64,000 nucleotides of DNA from Hawksworthiomyces lignivorus (Eukaryota > Ascomycota > Sordariomycetes > Ophiostomatales > Ophiostomataceae). The stretch is from positions 91,001 through 155,000 of the forward strand of contig NTMA01000115.1 in NCBI GenBank assembly GCA_002917075.1. Direction: 5' to 3'. This document shows, piece after piece, positions 45,865 to 57,019 of the stretch. The notes beneath the pieces were generated by a model that was not told the DNA's origin, did no database searches, and saw only the letters and a list, made by a program, of their open reading frames with translations. A program made the position numbers and the translations under genes. Positions within the stretch are counted from its first letter, which is position 1; every line of letters begins with the position of its first letter.

Positions 45865-48560
45865 ATGCGGCTGCTACAAGAGTGCAGTGAAGGCAAGTTC
45901 CAGGTGACGAGGGACTTAGTTGACAACATACCTAGGTACGCCATACTGTCACACATATGGGGTCCAGATACCGAAGAGGTCTCCTATAGAGACATGGTTG
46001 ATGGCACGGGAACCGACAAAAAGGGCTATGAGAAGATCAAGTTCTGCGCGGCCCAAGCAAAACATGATGGACTGCGCTTTTTCTGGGTGGACACTTGCTG
46101 CATCGACAAATCAGATAGTACTGCACGGCGATTAGATCTATGTTTCGTTGGTACCAGAACGCGACCCGGTGCTACGTTTATCTGTCAGATATTTTGGTTC
46201 CTGAAGATGAAGGGGATAGCTCGCAGTCTGATCTTTTGTGGGAATCGGATTTTCGGGAAAACAAATGGTTTACACGAGGCTGGACGCTGCAAGAGCTTCT
46301 TGCGCCAGCATCGGTCGAATTTTTCACGAAGGACGGTCGGCGGTTGGGCGACAAAAGATCCTTGGAGCAGCAAATCCACGAAATCACAGGGATTGCTCCA
46401 CTAGCTTTACAAGGAGCTCCTCTGCAGCAGTTTGAAGTCCTCGAGCGTTTTAAATGGGCAGAAACTCGACAGACTACTCACGAGGAAGATTTGGCGTACT
46501 GCCTCTTGGGAATTTTTGATATTTCTATGCCAATTATGTACGGCGAAGGAGAGAAATCTGCAAAACGTCGACTTAAAAAAGATATTGCTGAAGCTATACA
46601 CCCTAAATCTTTAAGTATGTTGTTTATTACTTATTTTTATATTAATCTTCGAATTTGTTTACTAATTCTTCGAAAGTTCATAACCCGGTTTTGATAGTAC
46701 CGTTTGAACGGAATACTTTTTTCACGGGTCGTGGTCTCGAACTCAAAAGTCTACGTCGAGCTTTATTCACAGGACAACGGACTGCGAAAGTCGCAGTCAC
46801 CGGGCTCGGTGGGGTCGGAAAGACCCAGCTAGCGCTTGAATTGGTTTACCAAATACACGAAGAAGACGAGGCCTGCTACGTGATCTGGATACCTGCAACT
46901 AGCAGAGAAAGCATTGAACAAGCATATATTAATGCCGCGAAACAACTTGCTATACCGGGCTGGGACATTGACAAAGCAGATGCGAAGGAACTTGTGCAAG
47001 ATTTCCTGAGCAGCGAAGAAGTCGGACGGTGGCTGCTAGTATTTGACAATGCTGACGACGTCAGTATATGGATTGATAGGTCTACGTTGGGACTCGGTCG
47101 TTTAATTGACCATCTTCCACGAAGCCGTTATGGATCCATTATTTTCACGACTCGTGATAAAAAGACGGCTGTTAAACTTGCTGGACCGAACGTAATAGGG
47201 ATTTCGGAAATGGACAAGGTCGACAGCACACAACTACTACGAAATTACCTAAACAATTATGACTTTATCAACGAGGAAATTGAAATACAACTGCTTTCTC
47301 AGCTTACTTACCTCCCTTTAGCGATTGTTCAGGCCGCAACATACATAAACGAAAACGGAGTAGAATTGAGGGATTATTTATCACTCTTGAATGAGCAAGA
47401 AGAAGACGTGATAGAAATTCTTGGCGAGGATTTTGAGGATGAATGGCGGTATCATAACGTGAAAAACTCTGTGGCCACTACTTGGCTCATCTCCTTCAAG
47501 CAGATCCAGCAGCGCGACCCTCTTGCTGTTGACTATCTGTCTTTTATGGCATGTGTAGATGCCAAAGACATTCCGCAGTCGCTCCTCCCGCCATGCCTTT
47601 CACTAAAAAAAACAACAGACGCAATTGGCACACTGCAAGGTTATTCGTTTATCACCAAGCGATTTACAGACTCGGAAGACTCGACCATAAGCATCCATCG
47701 GCTGGTACATTTGGCTACAAGGAACTGGCTCCGAAAGGAGGGGTTACTATCTGGTTGGACCAGTAAAGTTATCTCAAGATTGGCAGAAGTGTTAATGGAT
47801 GCCAGTCATGACAATAGAGTAGTGTGGAGATCGTATATGCCGCATGCACATTACACACTCGAGGCAAGCACCGATACCGAAAATGACGAAAACAAGGTTG
47901 ACCTGCTATGGAACTATGCAACATGTCTCTATGAGGACGGGCGATACAATGAAGCAGAAATTCAATTTCAACGGACGTGGGAGATGCAAAAGACGAAGCT
48001 CGGAATATATCATCCTGATACGCTGAAGAGTATGAATGGTCTTGCGTCGACGTATTCGATGCAAGGTCGATGGGAAGAGGCCGAGCAGCTAGAAGTACAA
48101 GCGACGGAGATGCGCAAGACAACGCTCGGAGTAGACCATTCCGATACGCTAATGAGTATGAATAATCTTGCGTTGACGTATCGGAAACAAGGCCGGTTAA
48201 AGGAAGCCGAGCAGCTAGGAGTACAAGTGATGGAGACACGCAAGACGAAGTTTGGAGTAGATCATCCCGATACGCTAACGAGTATGAGTGAACTTGCGTT
48301 AATGTATTCGGAACAAGGTCGATGGATAGAGGCCGAGCAACTAGAAGTACAGGTGATGGAGATACGCAAGACGAAGCTCGGAGCAGACCATACCAATACG
48401 CTAATGAGTGTGAATAATCTTGCGTCGACGTATTTGCAGCAGGATCGATGGGAAGAGCCGAGCAGCTAGAAGTATAAGTGATTGAGATACGCAAGACAAA
48501 GCGTGAAAAGCTTGAAATAGACCATCCCAATACGTTGACGGGTATGGTCAACCTTATATA
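45865..48560 (+). pseudogene. HET-NB-ARC-TPR (NLR-type) gene with inactivating lesions
   Basis: The HET domain starts at ATG 45865 (MRLLQECSEGKF...PRYAILSHIWGPD...FFWVDTCCIDKSDST). A small deletion near 46120 shifts the frame. Compared with the second HET gene of this window (IELQEAIN), about seven bases, most of ELQE, are missing. The rest of the domain follows in another frame (AIRSMFRWYQNATRCYVYLSD, RGWTLQELLAP, EEDLAYCLLGIFDISMPIMYGEG). An intron at 46615-46676 leads to an NB-ARC domain with P-loop GLGGVGKTQLALEL, the LLVFDNADD Walker B-like motif and SRYGSIIFTTRD. Four or five 42-aa TPR units with a 126-bp DNA period end in a one-base deletion at about 48457. A TAA follows in the restored frame. 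The architecture is that of fungal NOD-like non-self recognition proteins. Apart from these lesions the frames are open, so decay is recent. Confidence 0.85.
47950..48560 (+). repeat. 126-bp tandem repeats encoding TPR units
   Basis: The GCC of the repeated GAGGCCGAGCAGCTA box falls at 48080, 48206 and 48332, and the damaged one near 48458, exactly 126 bp apart. The DNA similarity between units is high over their length, as in other NLR repeat arrays. Confidence 0.85.
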
Positions 48561-48839
48561 TATTTGAAAAACCAAGGTAGCCATATAAATATTTTGACGT
48601 TAATAAAGGACTATATTCAGGTTTCACAACGAATCATTGGGCCGGAACATCTAGAAATTCTATTGTACATATTTATTATGGAAGAGTTAGGACGTTCGAA
48701 GTACTATCTATTGTTGAACTTAGTTTTAATTTGAAGATAGATTTGTTGAACTAAAGTGGAATATAGCTTTAGTATAGCTCGGAATACAATAGAGTTGCCA
48801 AAACAACACTTGTTTATCCTCGACGATTAACTAAATACG

Positions 48840-49625
48840 TCCCGTCAGTGGGCAAGCCCCTAGGGATCGTACTCGCACCAACAGAAAGCAAACTTATTCA
48901 TTTCAGTAGGGTAATTAAGCCTTCCACAGCCGCCCTTCGGCTTAACGCTCATACTCTGCTTCAAACCCGTAAACAGATACAGTTTCTAGGTATATGGCTA
49001 GACCATACGAAACCTAAAAAAAAATATAAAGACGATGAAACCTATGGCTAGACCATAGGATATATTTCAAGGCCCACGCTGCCAAAGTATTACGCATCCA
49101 GTATCTCCCTCCACTCCGCACGATCCTAAGAGCCTACCGGCCCATGCCGGCCGCCTCCTTTATACAGAGGCTGCACTACCTCCATTAAACCTCTACCTAA
49201 ACTAAAGGTAACTAGCCTTCCTGAATCGGGAGGAGTATAGGATCAAATCACAGGCATTTTGCCGACGAATCTACAGAAACTAGCGCCTCCCTCCTATAGA
49301 CCCCTGCATCTGACACAAAAGCGTACTGGCTTCTTGGGGCGAGGAAAGTACCATGACTGAGTGGCAGTGGCGCTGGCAAGGCTCTGATGTAGACCTACGG
49401 TAGCCTGCCTGTCCAGACCCCCGATGGGAGGCCAACGCAGCCCTACAAGCCCAAAACCATCTCACCAAAGCAGAAAGAAGCCTTATCACACAAACGCATA
49501 GTAAATATAGGTATTGCTGCCTTCCTAGTTATGAAGAGGTGACGAGAGTTCCCCACACGTGTCTGCATAGAGGAGGACGAAACAGTAGAACGCGTTCTCC
49601 GCTGCGCAAGAAGAAATACTTTACA
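48840..49625 (+). mobile_element. Degenerate LINE relic (C-terminal RT region)
   Basis: Fragments in several frames correspond in order to the end of the LINE polyprotein at 62.5-63.5 kb: SKLIHF...ALRLNAHTLLQ...QFLGIWLDH, LNREEYRIKSQAF, MTEWQWRWQ, NHLTKAERSLITQ, and a final CLHRGGRNSRTRSPLRK-like zinc-finger remnant. Many stops and shifts are present. The protein differences show it is an older or different Tad-like family, not a copy of the 60-kb element. Confidence 0.7.
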
Positions 49626-49758
49626 GCAACATCTCTACGTTTGCGCTGTTAGAAATCGTCGACACATGGTAGCAAAAAGGCGGTGGCCACATAGCTTTTC
49701 GCTAGTTATCCCACAGTCCGGCCGCAAGCTTTACAATTGATACTTAACCGCGAAGCAG

Positions 49759-50061
49759 CAGACCATCAACGCGGGCTTCGATTTCTTTGCAAATTTTCAC
49801 ATCTACCAGCGTTACGTTATCGAAATTGAATTAACAATACATACGCTTAATAAGGAGGGTGCCGCTTTCAACCTCTACAAAAACCATTTGCACGATGGCT
49901 TGCAGCAGGGCTTCATGGAAAATAGGACACATGTAAGCTTCATGGACGATGTCGCAGCAAAGCTGGACTTTAACGACGCGTCGTTCAGGCGGTTTACGGG
50001 CCTGCTCAAGAACATATTGGATCTAAACGGGATTTTGTCACTAGGCAAGTCGGGCATTTAG
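49759..50061 (+). pseudogene. Unrecognised coding remnant, ~100 codons
   Basis: An open frame without a usable start codon, translating to ...GFDFFANFHIYQRYVIEIEL...NKEGAAFNLYKNHLHDGL...ENRTHVSFMDDVAAKLDF...RFTGLLKNILDLNGILSLGKSGI and then TAG. Its composition and codon use look protein-like and more GC-balanced than its AT-rich surroundings. I do not recognise the family. It may be the 3' exon of a broken gene adjoining the old LINE relic. Confidence 0.35.
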
Positions 50062-51223
50062 AATTCAGCAGGGCTGCCAGGAAGCCCAGCTGCGCAGAAA
50101 TCATAGATCAAGACCACATTCTGTGAGATGGTTTTGAAACACAACAAATACGTCCCAGGTTAGCAAACAGACCTAAACTTGTCAAGGTTTCCTTAGAATT
50201 ATGTCTGCCCTATACAGAGGGTTAGAAACTTGGACGAATAAACTAGCTTGTTACTGTTTTAATCTCTACATGTCCATGACTGTTATTTTTAATATAATAT
50301 CAAATCTAAGAACGAAAGTATCTCTAAAATGCTGTCGGTCTCTCACTATACGCCAGAAGCTCATATCAAAAGTTCACACACCAAAATCTTAAATACAACG
50401 CGTCTACTACTCTCCATACAATCTACCGAATATTAAGAAAGAAAAAAAGCCTAAAAAAAATGGAAAAGAAAGGGGGGGTTGGAAAGTTGACTGTATTTTT
50501 CATTGCCAAAGAGTTGCGCGTAAACGGGCACGAAATTAAACGTCACGCTGCCTAGCACTCTCTCCTCTTATTCCGCCTTCCACGATCGTAGAACATGAAC
50601 GAAAGATAAAAGACGGCAGACTAAAGACAAATAGGAAACCCGAAGAGAAGGAAAAGAGGCAAAGGCAAAGAATTTGTGGCCAAGCAAGGAAGAGATATTA
50701 GACTTGGCTAATGAGATATGATATGAGCTCGCTCGCCCTCTACTTTGATCAGTTTGCTATAAAAGGGGTTTTTTTTGTAGGTTCGGTGGGAAAAGAGAGT
50801 CACACGGGGCCCACAAAAGGGCAGTGATTGAATGGTACAGTCGTGGTCAGTATTATTCGTTTGTGACAGACTAACCTATACTAGTCCGCTACTTCGTTGT
50901 ACGCAATATATTCACCCTCTGTTCATTGGTGCAGCCAGTCCGAGGGACAACGGAACATTAATGACACCGCCAAAATTTCCAGTAGTATCACCAGATATGT
51001 GAGGCCTCCCTCTACCCATCAAAAATAAGCTAGGTCAATGCAGCTGTCAATAAAAGCAAGCTACAAGGTAACAACAATACACAAGGGTATTATTGCCTGG
51101 TGGTTCTGGGGTTTGTACAACTCTGATAGGCTTAGATAAGGTGGTCTGTGTATCACCCGATAGAGGTTAATTCTGGCATATGGCAGTATGTACCCTTGGC
51201 AGCTAGCGTTGCACGCCTCTTTA

Positions 51224-51314
51224 GAGTTTAATCGTATTTATTAGCCAATCCGACTATTTACGTCTAATCTAGGTGGAACCCTCTGGGGCAGAAACCACTT
51301 TTTTTTTTTTTTTT
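51224..51314 (-). mobile_element. Minute LINE 3'-end insertion with poly-A and target-site duplication
   Basis: On the minus strand it reads A16 followed by GTGGTTTCTGCCCC...CGATTAAACTC. This is the last ~75 nt of the LINE ending at 63810, with very few differences. It is flanked by the direct repeat GCACGCCTCTTTA at 51211-51223 and 51315-51327, a target-site duplication. The poly-A is at the 5' side of the LINE tail, not the 3' side. Confidence 0.85.
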
Positions 51315-52248
51315 GCACGCCTCTTTAGGTGTCAACTTTAACCCGGGTTTGGTTCAACGTAAATACACTAGAAAACCCTTACCGCGGTTCTGACCTGTGG
51401 ACGGCATCATTTGGAAATTTTTGCAGTAGGATAAGGTAGTCTATATACAGCAGAGATAGTGTTTTAAATATCATATTCAGAAAGATATTTACCAAAATGA
51501 TCGGTCTGCGTCGGGTTGATCTGTATAGGGCAGAAAGTAGAGCCTCTAGCAAATTTTCTCTTGGATTGTCTCGATGCTCGACGGGTTGCTCGTGTTTCGA
51601 GGGTTTAGTTTAGCACAACCATATGTACAGTAAAAACAGTTGTATTTTAAGTATGAAGACAAACTCCATTAATTAGTAATATACAGTGCCCGTTCGCCAA
51701 CACCTGGTTTGACAATTACAGCGAATTTTAACTAGGCAAATCTTCTAGCATAAATTTGTGGTGAAATGATTTAGTGAAAGCGCCGCAAAATAATTTGCTG
51801 AAATAATTTGTACTGTACAAACTGTGCTGTTTAAAAACAGCAACTTTAAACACTCGTATCGCAGTAACCGCAGTAACCGCAATGTATGACCTTGTTTGTT
51901 GAGTTTTTACCACGTGGGTATCCATTATTGCTGTGCATTTTACACTGTGAGGTCTCAGCCCTTGCACGACCGTGGACACCACTTGCACTCCTGCCTGATC
52001 AGCAGTTTGTTCCGCCTGAATTCAGAAGACAGAAAATCGGGAAAGAAAAAAAACGAAAAACGAAATAGCAAACTAACAGAAAAGAAAACGAAGCTAGCGA
52101 AAGGGGCGAGAAAAGGAGCGAGGGAGAGGAGATTGGCATTCATCTCCATCTGATGCGTAGTCCGTACTCATAGAATTCGCCAGATAGGTGGCTGGCCATT
52201 TTCCCGCCAAAAAATCCATATGATGTGAAGGACTACTGTCCCGGAATG

Positions 52249-52276
<28 letters not shown>
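52249..52276. repeat. Poly-T tract (28 nt)
   Basis: Uninterrupted T run in noncoding sequence; its length is probably unstable. Confidence 0.9.
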
Positions 52277-52279
<3 letters not shown>

Positions 52280-52982
52280 CGCAGCAGGTAATTTCCGATT
52301 TGTTTCCTTGAGCGCAGGTTCTGAGGCTTTGGGATAAATAAATAAGAGTGACCACGCAGTCAGGTATTCTAAGCATACGACTGATATTGTTGCTCGACAA
52401 TGAAACGGCGTACTGATTACCTCAGGTTTGTTATATTTGTTATATTTCCTAGTGGGTGTACCTTACTAACCTGGAGGTGACAGATACCGTGGAAGCAGCT
52501 TAGGATTGGTTGGAACGAGTTTGCCGGAATTTTCATTAGTCTGCCATTTGACTAGGACGTACTTACCACCTCATTTTACTTCATAGAAACACCCAGATAA
52601 CTGCCCGCACTCTTCAAGAAATATGTAGCATTCCTCGTCTGCTGGGTATTGTCGGCTCTATGCGCGATTTTGTGGGCAGAATTTTGTGTCAGATTATCGA
52701 TACATTGTTTTTGGCTTTTGATGCCTGCCTAGGTGGAGGAGCAAGGCACGTGTTAGACTGAGCATTTACTCGTACACCATTGCCAATTAGTCGCAAAAAT
52801 GCATGTTGCAGTACGCGTATAAGAAGTACTGCTATAACCAACCCAGTTCCAGATTTTCGGTAATCCATTGTCATTTTACCAGTCGCGTACTTTTTTGTCT
52901 TCTATTCTATTCCATTTTGTCACAAACCATACAGATTCGGCTTTTGTCGATTTCGCACTGAATAAAAGCGGTGTTTGTCACG

Positions 52983-55557
52983 ATGGCTGACAACAGTGGC
53001 ATGAACGCGGCGACTCTGAGAATTCAGTTTGATGATGGAATTCAACCAATTCACGGAGAGTCTTCGAACAGCCAGAACGAATCCCGGGAGCCTGAGAAGA
53101 ATTGGGCCATCTCTGACGACGAAGAGCGGGCCCAAAACATAACTGACCAGGATATCCGTGGCACTCGCAAGCAAGTATGTTGATGAGCATAATCCAACAA
53201 GAGCGACGGACTTATCTGATTTGAAGGTTGACAGACGTACCACGGGCTTCTCCTAGCCTGGGTGGCCTTCCAATCTACTGGTGTCATCTACGGCGATATT
53301 GGAACAGTAAGTAATACCATTATGTTCCAGCTCTTGAGGGTTAACAAATACTGATATACCTCTTTCTAGTCCCCTCTTTATGTCTACTCGTCTACCTTTT
53401 CGTCTCAACCTTCGTGGGACGACCTCGTTGGCGCGCTCTCCATCATTATCTGGTCTTTGACATTGATTGTCACTGTCAAGTACACGTTTATCGTATTGGC
53501 AGCTGACGATGATGGGCAGGGTGGTACATTCGCTCTGTATTCTCTGCTATCGCGCTACACCAACATCACCAATCGTGGACCCAATGTCAGTGATACCGTC
53601 CGGATGGAAAGGTATATGACAAATGATATGCGACCTGAAGGCCGCGGCATCCGCAGTGTTATCGAAAAGTCCCACGCTCTCCAATTTCTCCTGAAAGTCA
53701 TCGGAGTTGTCGGTGTGTCTATGGTTATGGCAGATGGTGTTCTTACTCCTGCTCAATCGGTCCTCGGCGCCATTCAAGGATTATTGGTCATTAAACCCGA
53801 CCTTGGCACTCCGACTATCGTGGGCACAACTTGCGCTATCTTGGTCTGCCTTTTTCTTATCCAACCATTCGGAACGGCAAAAATCGGGACGTCATTTGCT
53901 CCTATTGTTACGGTATGGCTGCTCTTCAATTTATGCGCTGGTATCTATAACTTAGCAGTACACGACTACACAGTGTTGAAGGCGTTTAGCCCTTATTTTG
54001 CTTTTGAGTATCTCCGACGCAACGGCGAAGAGGGATGGAGAAGTCTTGGCGGCCTTCTCCTGGCATTTACCGGCGTGGAAGCCCTCTTTGCTGATCTCGG
54101 CGCTTTCAGCAAGAGGGCTATTCAAATTTCTTGGCTTGCGTTGGCCTACCCGTGCTTGCTTTTGGCATACATCGGCCAAGCAGCATACATATCTGTAGAC
54201 GCGAGCCAGACTGCCTACAGCAACCCTTTCTTTTACACTCTTCCACCAGGTTCATTTTACTTCGGGTATGTAGGCCTAAACTGTCCGGCCGTCTTTTTTT
54301 GCTCCATGTGCTAATAGGTTGTATACAGTATGGTGATTGCTATCCTCGCAGCGATCGTTGCGTCGCAGGCCATGATTACAAGCACCTTCCAGCTCCTGAT
54401 TCAGGTCATGCGGCTTTCGTACTTTCCGCATATTAAGGTTGTCCACACAAGCAAGAGGTTCCATGAGCAAGTTTACATGCCGGTCATCAACTGGCTTCTG
54501 ATGATCGGTACAGTTATTGTTACGGCAGTATATAACAACGTACGTATTAAACTATTGCACCCGACGCCTTGTGCTAACTGACACTAAAATATCACAGACT
54601 ACTTCATTGGGCAATGCCTACGGCGTTTGTGTTATCACCGTTACATTTATGACTACCTGCATGGTTTCACTTGTCGCCCTAATTGTATGGCGTCTTCCAC
54701 TTTACCTCGTTTTGCCTATACTTCTTGCTTATGTCGCACTGGACGGTGTATACATGACGTCCGTCTTAACGAAAGTGCCCACGGGAGCCTGGTTTACAAT
54801 TGTGCTCTCTGCAATTCTCAGCTCTGTCTTTATTCTATGGCGATTTGGAAAGGAAGCGCAGTGGGCGGCCGAAGCCCAGGACCGGCTGGTGCCGGCGGCG
54901 CTACTGACTAACACACCCAACAGCCGCAATCCAGATGCAACGCTGCGGTTGACTACTGAGTTTGGTCATACGCCTTTGTCGACAGTCCCAGGCCTGGGTG
55001 TTTTTTTCGACAAGGCTGGTGACCCGACCGTCTTGCCGCCATCGTTCACGCACTTCCTGCGCAAGTTTGCTGCCAGGCCTGCCGTGATCATCTTTTTCCA
55101 TATGCGGCCCTTGCCTCTTCCGAGTGTTCCACCGGAAGAGCGCTATCTTGTGACCCGCACCCGCGGTACTGTTCTGCCCAACTGTTACTCTGTCGTTGTG
55201 CGCCACGGGTACGTCGACGACGTGCTACGCCCTGGTCTTGCGCACGACCTCGTCGCCCAGATCGAGTTAGCTATATCGCGCGGTGAAGGCAGTCGTAGCA
55301 GCGAAACAGATGGAGAGATTGCTGCTGAGGTTGTGGCTTTGCGCGAGGCTGTCTTGTCGCAGATTGTCTACATATTTGGCAAAGAAGCCATACGCATCGG
55401 CAAGCCATCCGGTTTCAAATGGAGAATCTGGCCGTATATCCGGGTCGTGCTCCTCGAGCTGTATCTGTGGATTCGCGAGAACTCGAGAACCAAACTTGCA
55501 GATCTTGACATTGATGTTGACAAGCTGATCGAGGTCGGTTTTGTCAAGGAACTGTAA
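52983..55557 (+). CDS. HAK1: HAK/KUP/KT-family high-affinity K+ transporter
   Basis: Exons 52983-53174, 53235-53306, 53370-54265, 54329-54539 and 54598-55557 give 776 aa. After a ~65-residue acidic cytosolic N-terminus comes the family signature GVIYGDIGTSPLYVYSSTF, then DDDGQGGTFALYSLLSRY, VSMVMADGVLTPAQSVLGAIQGL and GVEALFADLGAFSKRAIQ. About 12 hydrophobic helices lie in total. A long soluble C-terminal domain (DRLVPAALLTNT... to EVGFVKEL) follows. Such proteins mediate H+- or Na+-coupled K+ uptake at the plasma membrane under K+ limitation. All introns have good GT-AG ends and family continuity, so the gene looks intact despite lying between decayed regions. Confidence 0.94.
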
Positions 55558-57019
55558 GAATATCCAGTCGATAGCGCGTGGTGCCACACTTACAATTGGC
55601 CCCTGAACGACATCTTTGAGGGCTAGTTGATGAGGCAACAAGCAAACTCAGAGCATGGGAAAGCAGCTTTAGAGGTGGTCGACGTCCACGAATGACAGTC
55701 GCAGTCTAACACCAATGCTTAGGTGATTGGACAACCCTTTTCCCTCCTTGAACGATGTCGGCTTCTTTAAACGAGCTACGCCTATCCTGCTTAACGGGAA
55801 CAATAGAACGCAACTGTGTGGTTCGCGGGTCGTGCTTGTGACCCGGAAGACTAGAAAGAGGTTGAAAGAATGGATATAGAATAACTATTAGGGGATGTGG
55901 CAGATTGTGTTTTTTTGTCCCCTGTGAGACGCTGTATTTTTTTTAAAGCATAGTAATACAGCCACCTGATGACGCTAGATTGGTTTGATTTATCATTACA
56001 ACCACGCATCATGATACTGAGTTGGGGGGCCTGAGGCATTCGCCTCAGCCCTGTGAGGATTTGCCGCTGCTCACATGATGGCAGATAATTTGTATGAGAG
56101 ACGATCGAGGCCTCCGAAGATATTAGGTGAGGATCGATCGGCCAGGACCCTCTCTCGGCATGGAGCAATAATTTTGCGGCCTCAAGACGATATCAAAAAG
56201 AGGCACAGAACGAGAGATAGATTAGAGATAGAAAAACAATCAACACGCCTTTTCACCACTCTTGCGACGCCCCTAAGCTGACAATTGTCCACGGCTGCCA
56301 GAAAGCGCCCTAACGGAGCAGACGATCTTGCAGCCTGACAGCAACCTCACCGTGCTTACATTCCCGCCCAGAGTGCTGTACGGTGGCCAACGGCTAGCAT
56401 TTTTGCATCCATGGGGTCGCCGACTGCGCAGTCGGCTCCCGTTTCAATAGTTGCCTCCAAAAGCGCTGATAACTTCAAAGGAAGAATGATCTGGTCCAAC
56501 TGGGACATCGGCGAATTGGTCGGAAGGGCTAAGGAAGTTCAAGAACAAAATCTTCTGATTCATGGACTGCAAGGATTGCAGAATATAAATATAGGTACCC
56601 GGACGATATGGCTTGCTTTTAGATATCAATAGTGAGTTGTAGATGCAAAAACCCCCTTGAAATTCGGTAGGAGAGTGGAGAATTTAACTCTCTAGAGCTA
56701 TTCTATTCTTTGTCACTGCTTAAAGCCATACAGAAAGGAATCAGACTTTTGAACCATTTGCTAGATAGAGCAGGAAAGCACCTGAATTTACACTTTCTGA
56801 ACACACGCCCGGTCAAAGAGCTAGTTCGCGAAGACTAGAACAATCCATTTGGTCAAGAAACTGGTTGAAACCCGGAAAGGCCTCTGGCTCAGGGCCAGAA
56901 GCCGATCCGGACCCAAGGCTACCGCAGTCTTTGACCAGTGCATTTTGTGTTTCTATGAATGAGATATACGAAATATGTTTCGATATCCTGTCTTGACTTT
57001 ACGAAGCCGTGATGATAGT
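55558..57019. other. Intergenic, no supported gene
   Basis: About 1.46 kb. Small frames (56075-56281, 56411-56632) have no family pattern. It likely contains the K+ transporter 3'UTR. Confidence 0.5.

Larger units (their letters stand above)
50062..52982. other. Gene-poor AT-rich region with homopolymers
   Basis: About 2.9 kb with no supported gene. It contains the short LINE-derived insertion at 51224-51314, a tandem GCAGTAACC repeat near 51860-51885 and a 28-nt T run at 52249-52276. The proximal part (about 52900-52982) should be the K+ transporter 5'UTR/promoter. Confidence 0.55.

Noticed and set aside
47769..48584. 271-codon antisense frame over the TPR repeats
   Set aside because: It is open only because the 126-bp repeats lack stops in that frame. 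Its content mirrors the repeat unit.
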